Below are positions 16,767 through 25,351 of a DNA stretch of 64,000 nucleotides, piece after piece (the stretch's first letter is position 1; each line of letters begins with the position of its first letter). The notes beneath the pieces are model-generated. The model saw only the letters and a program-made list of their open reading frames with translations, did no database searches and was not told where the DNA came from. The position numbers and the translations under genes were made by a program. The stretch comes from Ignavibacteriota bacterium (GTDB taxonomy: Bacteria > Bacteroidota > Ignavibacteria > UBA10030), in NCBI GenBank assembly GCA_003170475.1, contig PMZI01000082.1, positions 18,697 to 82,696 of the forward strand. The letters are read 5' to 3'.

Positions 16767-18040
16767 GTGTTTGGCTTTTCGTCATCATCCTTCTTCTCTT
16801 TGCCTTCCTTGGCGCTCCACTGTTCACGATTATCGCGGCTATCGGATTGTATGCATTCACGTCTGCCGACATCGACACGTCGGCACTGATCATCGATCTC
16901 TACAAGATTGCAGATACGCCGACGCTCATTGCAATACCGCTTTTCACTTTTGCCGGCTATTTGCTCGCTGAAAGTAAAGCTCCGAAGCGTCTCGTCGATC
17001 TTGCCCAGGCCCTCTTTGGCTGGATGCCGGCCGGACTTGCCATCGTCGCTCTGGTCACCTGTGCGATGTTCACGGCATTCACGGGTGCATCCGGCGTGAC
17101 GATTGTTGCGTTGGGCGGCCTGTTATATCCTATCCTTTTGAAGGAAAAATACCCCGAGCAATTCTCCCTCGGTCTCGTGACAGCTTCGGGCAGCATCGGA
17201 CTTCTCTTCCCTCCCAGTCTTCCGATCATTCTTTACGGATTTGTCGCCAACGTCAGCATTGACAAGCTTTTTGTCGCCGGGTTGATTCCGGGACTCATCC
17301 TCATTGCTTTCCTTTCCATCTACAGCCTTCGTGTGAGCATCAAGGCAAAAGTGCCTAAGATGCCGTTCGAATGGAAGAATGTGACGAGAGCACTGAGGGC
17401 GTCCGCCTGGGAGCTCCCGCTGCCATTCATCGTCATCGGCGGCATTTATGGGGGGGCGTTCACTGCCACGGAAGCAGCGGCGATTACGGCGTTCTATGCG
17501 TTCGTTGTTGAAGTCTTTATCTACAAGGATCTGCATTTCTTTCGTGATCTGCCGCGCGTCATGAAACGCAGCATGATTCTAGTCGGGGCAATCCTGATGA
17601 TTCTTGGATCAGCTCTCGGCCTCATGAATTACCTCATCGATCAGCAGGTCCCGCAACGATTGTTCGAGATTGTTTCGCAGCAGATCAGCAGCAAGATCAC
17701 CTTCCTGCTGATCCTCAATGGTTTTCTCATCATCATCGGAATGATGATGGAGATTTTTTCGGCGATCGTGTCCGTGCCGCTCATTCTCCCGATTGCGCAA
17801 CAATTCGGCATTGATCCCGTTCATCTCGGCATCATCTTCCTGACGAACCTGGAATTGGGTTACCTCATGCCCCCGATGGGGCTGAACCTGTTCTTGTCGA
17901 GTCTGCGATTTGAGAAATCCATATTCCATTTGTCAAAAGCGGTCTTCTGGTTCATCATCATGGAAACCGTTGCATTGCTCGTCATAACCTATGTACCTGA
18001 ATTGAGCCTCTGGCTCCCGCGCGTTCTGGGAACTCAATGA
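16763..18040 (+). CDS. dctM: TRAP transporter large permease (DctM family)
   Basis: The 425-aa protein has about 12 membrane segments and is the transport-catalysing subunit of the TRAP system. Family landmarks include GAPLFTIIAAIGLYAF, the FTGASGVTIVALGGLLYPIL hairpin region, SGSIGLLFPPSLPIILYG, and the C-terminal LGYLMPPMGLNLFL. I chose ATG 16763 because AAAGGAG lies 8 nt upstream and it overlaps the dctQ stop as ATGA; the track's start at 16595 lies inside dctQ. A ferritin gene follows after 66 nt in the same direction, probably as a separate unit with its own strong ribosome-binding site. Confidence 0.94.
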   Translation: MSVWLFVIILLLFAFLGAPLFTIIAAIGLYAFTSADIDTSALIIDLYKIADTPTLIAIPLFTFAGYLLAESKAPKRLVDLAQALFGWMPAGLAIVALVTCAMFTAFTGASGVTIVALGGLLYPILLKEKYPEQFSLGLVTASGSIGLLFPPSLPIILYGFVANVSIDKLFVAGLIPGLILIAFLSIYSLRVSIKAKVPKMPFEWKNVTRALRASAWELPLPFIVIGGIYGGAFTATEAAAITAFYAFVVEVFIYKDLHFFRDLPRVMKRSMILVGAILMILGSALGLMNYLIDQQVPQRLFEIVSQQISSKITFLLILNGFLIIIGMMMEIFSAIVSVPLILPIAQQFGIDPVHLGIIFLTNLELGYLMPPMGLNLFLSSLRFEKSIFHLSKAVFWFIIMETVALLVITYVPELSLWLPRVLGTQ

Positions 18041-18106
18041 CCTGTGAATTGGTTGAGGAGACTCAGGAATCTTAACACCATGAACTCTCGAAAGGAGTGA
18101 ATTCCC

Positions 18107-18601
18107 ATGTTTACCAAGAAAGTGCAAGATGGATTGAACGATCAGATCAACAAGGAGTTGTTTTCGTCGTACCTGTATCTCGCGATGTCTGCGCATTTTG
18201 AGTCTGTGAATCTGTCGGGCTTTGCCGGGTGGATGAAGGTTCAAAGCCAGGAAGAGACCGAACACGGCATGAAGATGTATCAGTATGTGTTTGAGCGGGG
18301 CGGACGAGTGGTTCTGGAAGCGATCGCCAAACCGGCGGCAGAATATAAAACTCCCCTGGACGTGATGAAGAAGGTGCTGGAGCACGAGAAGAAAGTTACA
18401 GCGTCCATCGAAGCTCTCTATGAACTCGCCCTGAAGGAGAAGGACTACGCCTCCGAGGTGATGCTGCATTGGTTCATCAAAGAACAGGTGGAAGAAGAGA
18501 AGAACGTGAACGACATCATCGAGCTGCTCAAGAGCATCGGTGACAATCCCGCAGGGTTGGCGATGGTGGATCAACGTCTGGGATTCCGCAAAAAAGGCTG
18601 A
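18107..18601 (+). CDS. ftnA: Non-heme ferritin
   Basis: This is a 164-aa iron-storage protein of bacterial FtnA type that forms a 24-subunit shell. Di-iron ferroxidase ligands are visible in NKELFSSYLYLAM (Glu), EETEHGMKM (Glu and His), the Glu in VLEHEKKVTASIEAL and the Gln/Glu of FIKEQVEEE. The length and the C-terminal LGFRKKG fit FtnA. AAAGGAG lies 9 nt before the ATG. A bidirectional hairpin terminator begins 27 nt after the stop. It takes up ferrous iron and stores it as ferric mineral, limiting oxidative damage; a rubrerythrin gene elsewhere in the window points to the same oxygen-tolerance physiology. Confidence 0.96.
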   Translation: MFTKKVQDGLNDQINKELFSSYLYLAMSAHFESVNLSGFAGWMKVQSQEETEHGMKMYQYVFERGGRVVLEAIAKPAAEYKTPLDVMKKVLEHEKKVTASIEALYELALKEKDYASEVMLHWFIKEQVEEEKNVNDIIELLKSIGDNPAGLAMVDQRLGFRKKG

Positions 18602-18628
18602 TCAAAGTCACTCAGGTGGTGAAAATGA

Positions 18629-18662
18629 AAAAGGCCCGATCGAAATCCGATCGGGCCTTTTT
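18629..18662. terminator. Bidirectional rho-independent terminator
   Basis: A perfect 12-bp stem (aaggcccgatcg / cgatcgggcctt) with loop aaatc is preceded by AA and followed by TTT, so both strands end in a U tract. It lies between the convergent ferritin and SGNH-hydrolase genes and should terminate both. Confidence 0.92.
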
Positions 18663-18687
18663 GCATGCCAGACGAGTACAGGGGAAG

Positions 18688-19383
18688 TCACTTCTCCCCG
18701 AGAAACCTCAACATCTCATCAGCGACAAGTCGGTTTCCGGCGTCATTGAGATGGACGCCGTCTACCGTAAGAATGTTCTTCTCGCTTTTTTCGGTGTTGT
18801 GTGCCGTGAGGTAGGCGATGAAAGCCTTTCGAAGGTCACAGAGGCGGATTCCCTGATCAAATGCAACTCTGCGACTGATAGCACAATATTCGTTGAGCAT
18901 CGGATTTTGACCAACCGTCGAATCGGGATTTTCTCCGATTACGCTGGGAGTGCAAAGGAGGATTTCCGATCCGGAGTACCGAATCCTGGCGATGATTTCC
19001 CGCAGCATGCGTTCAAATTCTTCTTTCGTTGTTCCCTTATGGTTTTCCAACGCCCAATGCCAGACGTCGTTGATACCGATGTAGATGACTACGATGTTTG
19101 GCTTTCTTTCGATCACGTCTTTGCTGAGCCGCTTCTCGAGATCGGTGACTTTATTTCCGCTGATTCCAGCGCCGATGATCTCAAGACCGAGCTCCGGATG
19201 TCGCGCGCGAAGGTCTTCCTGGAGAAGTGCAACATAGCCCTTAGGTTTCACGCCCTGCTCGGTGATGGAGTCACCGAGAAAAAGTATTCGTTCTCCTTTG
19301 CGCAGCAGCATTCGTTCCCCCATGCAGCTCGTCATTGTGGCGGCGATCACCAGGAGCATGAACAAGCTCCGAGCGGTTTTCAT
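18688..19383 (-). CDS. SGNH/GDSL-family lipoprotein esterase
   Basis: The 231-aa product has the SGNH blocks in order: ILFLGDSITEQG (catalytic Ser), GISGNKV (Gly/Asn region), YIGINDVWHW (Asn) and DGVHLNDAGN (Asp and His). The N-terminus MKTARSLFMLLVIAATMTSC is a lipoprotein signal, so the enzyme should be membrane-anchored in the periplasm. I chose ATG 19383, which follows GGAG, over the track's start at 19491, which adds 36 arginine- and proline-rich residues without sense. Substrates of such esterases include acetylated sugars and lysophospholipids; the sequence does not decide. It converges with the ferritin gene across a shared terminator. Confidence 0.88.
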   Translation of the reverse strand: MKTARSLFMLLVIAATMTSCMGERMLLRKGERILFLGDSITEQGVKPKGYVALLQEDLRARHPELGLEIIGAGISGNKVTDLEKRLSKDVIERKPNIVVIYIGINDVWHWALENHKGTTKEEFERMLREIIARIRYSGSEILLCTPSVIGENPDSTVGQNPMLNEYCAISRRVAFDQGIRLCDLRKAFIAYLTAHNTEKSEKNILTVDGVHLNDAGNRLVADEMLRFLGEK

Positions 19384-19491
19384 GATCAACTCCGGTGGAA
19401 AGGTGTTTGAACGCTCAGGCCTGGGCACGCGGCAATCGCGAAGACACAAGACGAAGAGCACATACTTCACGGTAGGTTTTTTTTGTTTCAA

Positions 19492-20325
19492 TCACAATTT
19501 GAGAGACCCCGGCGAGACTTTTTGACCGCGGATCACATGGACTTCATCACCGACAGCGAGAATCCCCCCTTTGTCGAGGATCAGGTTTTGACCAAAATAA
19601 ACTTCTCCGTTGATGGTCCTGTACGAACTGAGAGTGAGAATGGGTTCCGCAGCACGAGTTCCCGTTTCCTGATTTACCGTTGGAACAGTGCAGCGTGAAC
19701 AGGGCTTTGCGACACGGAAACGTACATCACCAATCCTCAGAGCGGTCCATGTGTCCTCCTCGTATGCCCTGCACCCCTCAAGAACGAGGTTGGGTCGGAA
19801 TCGATTCATCGGGACCGGCTCGACGAGGCGAGCATTGAGATCAGTCAATGACGCTTGGGACATGAGCATGAAAGGAAATGCGTCGGCAAAACTCACTTCT
19901 GTTTTCTGAAGTGAGTACTTCGGGTTCACGAAGCGTTCTGTCTGATCGGGCATGAAGACAAGCCTGCACGAGCGTGAAAGCATCTTCGTAAACCAAGCCG
20001 CCGCCTCCGGTCCGGCGTCCATCGCGTCGAAGGAGTCGTTCCATATATTCACTCGTATTGCGTCCCCGAAGGCCGGCCTCAACGGGAGAGATAGTTCTTC
20101 CATCCCCTGAGATTCAACGATGAGACGCGAAGCATCCAACGTCACGCGGATCAAGGCCATGCGAGGAATCGAGCGTTGGGTAAGGAACTTCCCCCGCTCA
20201 TCCACCACCATCCATCGTCGGTCGTATTCGAGACCGCGGCTCTCAACTCGAGCCGAAGTGACCGGGATGCCCCGAGCGGACTTAATCGGATAGATGTGGA
20301 GTTCGGAGAGTCGAAGGGATGGCAC
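19492..20325 (-). CDS. MOSC-domain protein (YcbX/mARC-like)
   Basis: The 277-aa product has an N-terminal MOSC beta-barrel domain (LHIYPIKSARGIPVTSARV, GLEYDRRWMVVD) and a C-terminal MOSC domain. PCSRCTVPTVNQETG supplies the cysteine that ligates sulfurated molybdenum cofactor in YcbX and mARC enzymes. Relatives reduce N-hydroxylated compounds. Unlike E. coli YcbX there is no C-terminal ferredoxin domain, so a separate electron donor would be needed. The start is GTG with only a weak upstream site. The window also encodes a molybdenum hydroxylase (42.7-45.4 kb), so the cell evidently makes molybdopterin. Confidence 0.88.
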   Translation of the reverse strand: MPSLRLSELHIYPIKSARGIPVTSARVESRGLEYDRRWMVVDERGKFLTQRSIPRMALIRVTLDASRLIVESQGMEELSLPLRPAFGDAIRVNIWNDSFDAMDAGPEAAAWFTKMLSRSCRLVFMPDQTERFVNPKYSLQKTEVSFADAFPFMLMSQASLTDLNARLVEPVPMNRFRPNLVLEGCRAYEEDTWTALRIGDVRFRVAKPCSRCTVPTVNQETGTRAAEPILTLSSYRTINGEVYFGQNLILDKGGILAVGDEVHVIRGQKVSPGSLKL

Positions 20326-20446
20326 GTTCGCTAATTCGCCTTCAGAGCGCTTGCTGTGGATGATGTGCTGCGTTCAACGGCAAGGTTGTACGCGCTTTCA
20401 GAAACAAACTCATTGTGCATTGAAAGTTGTCCCTCCGTCTTGTCCT

Positions 20447-21619
20447 CTACAAAGAACCCGTTGAGTCAAAGGTAATCCGCAGGTTGATAATCTCCGGCGT
20501 GTTGCCAAGGCGGATCGGCGGCCCCCACGTTCCCACACCGCTCGACACATAGAAGTGCGTCTGGTTCTTTTTCTTGTATCCCCAGCTGACTTCGTAGATG
20601 GCTTCCGTAATCCATCCAAAGGGCCAGATCTGGCCATGGTGTGTGTGACCGGAGAGCTGGAGGTCAACCCCGGCGTCCACCGCCTCATTCAAGCCAATGG
20701 GTTGGTGATCCATCATGATGATGGGAAATCGTCTGTCCACGTTGGCCAGTAACTCCTGGAGAGGCTTTCGCTTCCTTCCCGCAAATTGCGAGATGCTCCT
20801 GTCTTCTCTTCCCACGAGTGTGATATTTCCGTTCACGGTAATCACTTCATCGCGGAGCACTCGAATGCCATGGTCCATCAGGTATTGGTAGGCTTCTTCC
20901 ACTCCGCCAATATACTCATGGTTTCCCGTAACGGCGTAGACTCCGTATTTCGCTTTGATGGTTCGAAGAGTTTCACCGAGGTTCTGTTTGATCACTGGAG
21001 CAAGGTCTTCGTCGACGATGTCGCCCGGGAGCAGAACAAGGTCGGCGTGGAGACTGTTGATCGTGTCGACGATCCGGTTCAATCTTCCGTTCCCAATAAT
21101 CGTCCCCAGATGTATATCCGAGGCTACGGCCACGCTCAGCGTCTTCAATGAATCGGCAGACTTCGGGATGTGAATTGCGAGTGTCTTGAGGCGCGGGTTC
21201 TTCGCATTGAAATATCCCGCGACCAGGGCTATGACAACAACGGACGACACACCGATGACCAAAACAGCTTTTGTGCGGGCGAGGTGTTCGGTGATGAACG
21301 CCGGAAAAAACGGAATGATGTAGTTGACCAAACGGAGCAGATCGATGCACAGGGCCGCCAGCGTGAAATAGGCAAACGCAGCAAACCAGAAACTTCCCAC
21401 CCAGACCACCGCCGTGCTGAATGGTGTGATCGCCACCCGTTCCAGGAGCCTCCCTGCAATGAATGACAGTGAGACCACCCAGAACGCAATCATGTACACC
21501 GTCCGCATTGGTGAACCCGCAGGAATTGCGTGCAGGCCGCGGAAAAATATATAGTAGTTGATAAGGCCATACAACAACAAGAAAATGGAAAAGAAAATGA
21601 TGAAGTTGAGTCGATTCAT
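20447..21619 (-). CDS. Membrane-anchored metallophosphoesterase (YkuE/YaeI type)
   Basis: This 390-aa protein has about four N-terminal transmembrane helices (residues 1-140, for example LNFIIFFSIFLLLYGLINYY). A calcineurin-like catalytic domain follows with ASDIHLGT, LPGDIVDE, TGNHEY, MDHQP and SGHTHHGQIWP, all two-metal motifs. Relatives hydrolyse phosphodiesters and have been linked to lipid substrates such as UDP-diacylglucosamine. The orientation implies an extracytoplasmic or membrane-proximal active site. It is followed by MOSC and preceded by a DinB-like gene in the same direction, with no evident functional link. Confidence 0.88.
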   Translation of the reverse strand: MNRLNFIIFFSIFLLLYGLINYYIFFRGLHAIPAGSPMRTVYMIAFWVVSLSFIAGRLLERVAITPFSTAVVWVGSFWFAAFAYFTLAALCIDLLRLVNYIIPFFPAFITEHLARTKAVLVIGVSSVVVIALVAGYFNAKNPRLKTLAIHIPKSADSLKTLSVAVASDIHLGTIIGNGRLNRIVDTINSLHADLVLLPGDIVDEDLAPVIKQNLGETLRTIKAKYGVYAVTGNHEYIGGVEEAYQYLMDHGIRVLRDEVITVNGNITLVGREDRSISQFAGRKRKPLQELLANVDRRFPIIMMDHQPIGLNEAVDAGVDLQLSGHTHHGQIWPFGWITEAIYEVSWGYKKKNQTHFYVSSGVGTWGPPIRLGNTPEIINLRITFDSTGSL

Positions 21620-21670
21620 ACCGTCTTCACGTCAGGCAGCGCTCGATGAGGATGCTTGCTCGTGGTCCTT

Positions 21671-22159
21671 TCATTTCATGAGTCGTTTGAGAATTTGAAT
21701 TTGTCCTGCATGGTAAACATCATGCGAGGCAATCCCGGTCAGGATCATCGCATTCTTCACCGTGCTTCCTCGCGGAACACGCTTCAGGTCATTCGCCTGG
21801 AGTGATGTGACTGCTTCGCTCAAAGAACGATGGCACTCATCCATCAGCCGTATGTCACTTCGCCACTGGCCTTCGGTGTGTTGTCCTGTCCTGCGAAACC
21901 AATTGCTTCCCTTCCGTGGAAATGAGCCTCGTTTCTCTCCCAGAATTCTGCGCCGCACGACGTACTTCCAATATGTGCAGTGGACGATGATTTCCCAGAT
22001 GTTGTGTCGGCCGGGTGCAGGACGCCAGAGCGCCTTGCGTAAAGAGAGACCGCGGATTGACCCCCGCAGGTTCGTACCGTGCCACGACTTCCTGTTGTAG
22101 GATTGATCAATGAGCTCCAGAAACGCCTGAACAGGCGCTGAAACAGGTTTCCTCGCCAT
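21671..22159 (-). CDS. DinB-like metal-binding four-helix protein
   Basis: The 162-aa protein has the DinB/YfiT-superfamily pattern: a His in the second helix (HNIWEIIVHCTYWK) and a C-terminal HDVYHAGQIQILKRL with paired His, which together bind a metal. Members include thiol-S-transferases and many of unknown role. The start at ATG 22159 is supported by GGAGG five bases upstream; the track's ATG at 22171 has no such site. The function remains unassigned. Confidence 0.75.
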   Translation of the reverse strand: MARKPVSAPVQAFLELIDQSYNRKSWHGTNLRGSIRGLSLRKALWRPAPGRHNIWEIIVHCTYWKYVVRRRILGEKRGSFPRKGSNWFRRTGQHTEGQWRSDIRLMDECHRSLSEAVTSLQANDLKRVPRGSTVKNAMILTGIASHDVYHAGQIQILKRLMK

Positions 22160-22242
22160 GGTTGCCTCCATGATTCATAGGATTTTCAGCGAATCCGCCT
22201 TTGTGCGATGAAGAATTTCACGTTGCGATTCACTACACGTGG

Positions 22243-22300
22243 TCGAGTCCACCACTAGAGAACAGTGGTTTTCGACCGAGAGTTTCGCATGTGGACTCGA
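22243..22300. repeat. Nested inverted repeat between two leftward genes
   Basis: TCGAGTCCAC (22243-22252) and GTGGACTCGA (22291-22300) are perfect inverted copies. Between them CCACT / AGTGG form a second hairpin with a 7-nt loop. The 260-bp gap otherwise shows no gene. This could be a leader structure upstream of the DinB-like gene or a terminator-like structure after the phosphatase gene, although no U tract follows. Confidence 0.55.
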
Positions 22301-22419
22301 AAGAACTCGGTCTCCTGCAATCACGCTAGGGGCCTCGTGAGCGCCTTCTGGACAGACGATAGGCGTTTGTCGCGTTCTCCCAATGTGCTTCACAAGGTAC
22401 GAAAAGAAGGGAAGAAGCT

Positions 22420-23505
22420 CTAGAGGCGTTTGAGAATGGCTATGGTGATATCATCATACGTCCGCGCATCGCCCACGAACCGGTCGATTTCGGCGAGCAG
22501 GCGGTCTCCGATCTGCTGAGGAGAGTATGTCGCAAGCTGCGGCAACAAATCCAGAATCTTTTGTTCTCCGAAGAACGCGCCCGACTCATTGCGGGCTTCC
22601 GTGAGGCCGTCGGAGTACACAAAGACCATGTCATTCGTGTTGAGCTCAAGGCGCTGTTCCTGGTATGTAGCTTGAGGGGAAAGGCCGAGAGCCATTCCGC
22701 CTTTGTCTGTTCTTTCAAGTTGCGCACCACGGACGATGAGAGGAGGAAGATGTCCTGCGTTCACCAGGCGAATAGAGCCCGCGTTGGGCTGAACCTCAAG
22801 ATACACCACTGATGCGAAGAGGTTCGGCAAACTGTCGCGGCAGAAAATGAAGTTGAGCTTCCGACCGAGCTCCGAGAGCGAGGAGAAATCGGGAGCAAGA
22901 GCACGGATCGTTGCCTGCAATTTTGCGGTGAGCAAAGCGGCGCGCAATCCTTTCCCGGCGATGTCACCCAGTGTTACCCCAACTCTGTCCGGGCTGATAT
23001 TGATGAAGTCGACCAGGTCGCCGCCGACTTCATTGGCAGACCGCGTGAACAACCAGAGGCCCCATCCTGACACCGGAGGAGTGCGCTCCGGCATCAAGGC
23101 GTTCTGCACTGCGTGACCTGCCTCTAGTTCCTCGTGAGCGATGAGCTTGTCTTTCAACTCAAGCATGATGATGAACAACAACACAAGAGCGCCGAGCAAA
23201 TGGAGACCCTCATTTCCATTCTTCCCCCAACTGCTGATAATCAGGAACACAGCGACGAGCAGGAGGATGCGGCGGGCGGGGGTGAGTTTGAGAATGAGGC
23301 CCTCGAGAAACCACCAGGAGATGAAAAACAAGCGCCTGAGTGTTCTCATCTCCTTCAGGCGTTTTTCTCTTTCTTCTGTCAGCATGAAATCCTTGAGCTC
23401 TCGGTAGTCGCGCTTCATGGAGCGCTCGAAATCCCCGCGACGAAAATCATCGAGAATGGTTCTACCGATGTTTGGCTGAGAAGAAGAGGAGGTATCGTTT
23501 GTCAT
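22420..23505 (-). CDS. SpoIIE/RsbU-type PP2C serine phosphatase, membrane-bound
   Basis: The 361-aa protein has a charged cytoplasmic N-terminus (about 75 residues), then two transmembrane segments (RRILLLVAVFLIISS, LLGALVLLFIIMLEL). A C-terminal PP2C-like phosphatase follows with NEVGGDLVDF, LGDIAGKGLRAALLTAKLQ, LVNAGHLPPLIV, VYSDGLTEARN and TYDDITIAIL, which contain the metal-binding Asp residues. Such phosphatases usually dephosphorylate an anti-sigma antagonist in a partner-switching pathway. No anti-sigma kinase or STAS protein is adjacent, so the partner must be elsewhere. No separate sensor domain is visible. Confidence 0.9.
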   Translation of the reverse strand: MTNDTSSSSQPNIGRTILDDFRRGDFERSMKRDYRELKDFMLTEEREKRLKEMRTLRRLFFISWWFLEGLILKLTPARRILLLVAVFLIISSWGKNGNEGLHLLGALVLLFIIMLELKDKLIAHEELEAGHAVQNALMPERTPPVSGWGLWLFTRSANEVGGDLVDFINISPDRVGVTLGDIAGKGLRAALLTAKLQATIRALAPDFSSLSELGRKLNFIFCRDSLPNLFASVVYLEVQPNAGSIRLVNAGHLPPLIVRGAQLERTDKGGMALGLSPQATYQEQRLELNTNDMVFVYSDGLTEARNESGAFFGEQKILDLLPQLATYSPQQIGDRLLAEIDRFVGDARTYDDITIAILKRL

Positions 23506-23639
23506 GGTTTTGAACCGTCAAAGGGAAAGGATACTGCCCGTATAAGGACGTAAGTTCACGTGGAAAGTTATGAAAGGAGAATCAATCCGGGTGACTTTGT
23601 GGCACAGAGAAGCCCTGATAATCCGATGTATTCTCAATT

Positions 23640-24086
23640 TCAGAACAGAAATGGTATCAGGCGCTTTGTTTCTTTGGCGTAGTTGTCGTATTCCGGGTAC
23701 CGAACACGAACGAGAGCTTCTTCGCAACCGATGCGGATGAGGGCACCCGCAAGAGTCAGAAGACCGAATGCGACATTAAGCATGGACAGATTTCCAAAGA
23801 CACCAGCCCAAATAATGTATAAAGCGGCTGCATAAATAGGATGGCGAACATAGCGATAGGGTCCAGTTGTTATCAGCCCACCTTCTGTCGGGCTGGCCGT
23901 GGCATGAAAGCTGCGCCCGCCGAGGTTCACTCTGGCCCAGATCATCAGGCAGAATCCGAGAATTTGGACTGCGATGACGAAGGGAGAGAGGGAGAGGAGC
24001 CCCTGGTTCCGTAGCAAGAGCAGAACACCCGCCATCATCACCACCAATCCCACAGCCGAGAGAAAATCGATCGTCGTCTTTTTCAA
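23640..24086 (-). CDS. Isoprenylcysteine methyltransferase-like membrane methyltransferase
   Basis: The 148-aa protein has about four membrane helices and the ICMT/PEMT signature GGLITTGPYRYVRHPIY followed by E..L....P.Y..Y near the C-terminus. These enzymes methylate lipids or small hydrophobic molecules in the membrane using S-adenosylmethionine. The gene overlaps the upstream hypothetical gene by 4 nt, so they are coupled. The substrate is unknown. Small ICMT-like enzymes methylate type III polyketide products in some bacteria, but the PKS cassette here (30 kb) already has its own methyltransferase. Confidence 0.85.
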   Translation of the reverse strand: MKKTTIDFLSAVGLVVMMAGVLLLLRNQGLLSLSPFVIAVQILGFCLMIWARVNLGGRSFHATASPTEGGLITTGPYRYVRHPIYAAALYIIWAGVFGNLSMLNVAFGLLTLAGALIRIGCEEALVRVRYPEYDNYAKETKRLIPFLF

Positions 24087-24490
24087 GGTCCGGCCCCTTC
24101 TCCTGATGAGGTTCGAGCAAGTCCCTTCTCGGCGTCCTCGCTTGCTCTCTTCAACGCTTTGTTGACCGCATCACCGAAGGGACACGTGAGGATCTCTCCG
24201 TACCAATTGCTCTCTGTGATCAGTTCGCCGACAGTCTTCCCGATCCCGATTTCTTCGAAGACCGTACCTGCTTTTCGAAGACTCCCAGCGCCTGCAGTCA
24301 GCTTGAGACTCTTTGTCCTGCCGCCTCTTTTGATGAGATAGAAGGAAAGGAAGATTCCGGGTTCAGTTTCTTCCCAGTAGTGCGGTTTTGAGGCGCGGAT
24401 CTTGTCCTGCAACACTCTCAGATCTATGCCTGTGATGGGTGTCTTGCTGTGAATACAGACGACAATGTAATCCTTCAGTTTCGCCAGCAT
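24083..24490 (-). CDS. Uncharacterised protein coupled to the methyltransferase gene
   Basis: I do not recognise this family. The 135-aa product is soluble and mixed alpha/beta, with no signal peptide or membrane segment, a central strand-rich part (GIFLSFYLIKRGGRTKSLKLTAG) and a low-complexity C-terminus (SSGEGAGP). Its stop overlaps the next gene by 4 nt, and the coding bias and this coupling support a real gene. No catalytic motif is evident. Confidence 0.65.
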   Translation of the reverse strand: MLAKLKDYIVVCIHSKTPITGIDLRVLQDKIRASKPHYWEETEPGIFLSFYLIKRGGRTKSLKLTAGAGSLRKAGTVFEEIGIGKTVGELITESNWYGEILTCPFGDAVNKALKRASEDAEKGLARTSSGEGAGP

Positions 24491-24521
24491 AGTGTGCTCC
24501 CGGGAAAAGAACGTGCATCGA

Positions 24522-25310
24522 TCAACGAAACAAGTCGCGCTTGCTGAAAAGGGATCTCAAGAAACAGTACGCCAGTCTTGAAGGAGTTAACCACTGGATG
24601 CGAATTCCGGACTTGGTGTTGGAGAGGACCTCGTCGGCGATCCAGGGTGTTACCGTCTCGACCCGTTCTGCTAACACGTTGAAGACTTTTTTCGCTCGTT
24701 CCCATTCAGCAGGATTGCCGTCGAACGGCTTTGTCAACAAGTTTGTGAGCACCATACCGGGCCTGATGGCTCCAACGATGACCGGTGTTCCCTTGGTTTC
24801 TCCGGCGAGGGCATCGGTGAGGTAGGCGAGGCCGTATTTTGTCGTGCCATAGAGCGTCAGTCCTTTGATCTTGCGGCCATTGCTGCCGAGGCCCTCCATG
24901 TTGTAGACTGCGCCCGATCCCTGTTCCAACATTCCCCTGATTGCGACGACGGAACCGTGCATTGCACCGATCAGATTTGTTTCTACTCCCGTCTGAATGC
25001 CGTCCGGAGACTGTTGCCAGAAAGGAATTTGACCTGCATTGACGCCTGCATTGTTGATCCAAATATCAACTTTGCCGAAGTGGCCATGAGCTGCATTCCA
25101 AAGGGCCTGGATCTGCTCATACCTGGTTACATCGCACGCCAATCCTATCATCTGCTCCGGCTTGTGGCTCGCGCTGAGGCGAGCCACAGCCGCATCGACC
25201 TTCTCTTGTGTTCGGCCGCTGATTGCGACCGAGCACCCCCGTTTGAGAAAAGCATCCGCAAGACCGTACCCAATACCTTGTGTGCTGCCGGTAACGACGA
25301 TGTTTTTCAT
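24522..25310 (-). CDS. Short-chain dehydrogenase/reductase
   Basis: This is a 262-aa classical SDR. It has the NAD(P)-binding TGSTQGIG at the N-terminus, the NNAG motif in DIWINNAGVNAG, and the active-site YGTTK (Tyr-x3-Lys). An Arg after the second strand (SGRTQEK) suggests NADPH preference. The catalytic Ser position reads MEGLGSNG, slightly unusual. The C-terminal extension (SRLAYCFLRSLFSKRDLFR) is hydrophobic and basic and may touch membrane. The overall pattern resembles NOL/NYC1-like reductases, but the substrate cannot be told. Neighbouring genes give no pathway. Confidence 0.9.
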   Translation of the reverse strand: MKNIVVTGSTQGIGYGLADAFLKRGCSVAISGRTQEKVDAAVARLSASHKPEQMIGLACDVTRYEQIQALWNAAHGHFGKVDIWINNAGVNAGQIPFWQQSPDGIQTGVETNLIGAMHGSVVAIRGMLEQGSGAVYNMEGLGSNGRKIKGLTLYGTTKYGLAYLTDALAGETKGTPVIVGAIRPGMVLTNLLTKPFDGNPAEWERAKKVFNVLAERVETVTPWIADEVLSNTKSGIRIQWLTPSRLAYCFLRSLFSKRDLFR

Positions 25311-25351
25311 GGGTTCATCTTGCCGGAGATCGGTGATTGGGACTGCTCACT

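Noticed and set aside
18616-19410. 264-aa rightward ORF
   Set aside because: It is antisense to the SGNH hydrolase gene and reads through the terminator; the leftward frame has all SGNH motifs.
22175-22393. 72-aa leftward ORF in the gap between the phosphatase and DinB-like genes
   Set aside because: There is no ribosome-binding site or family pattern, and it overlaps the inverted repeats.
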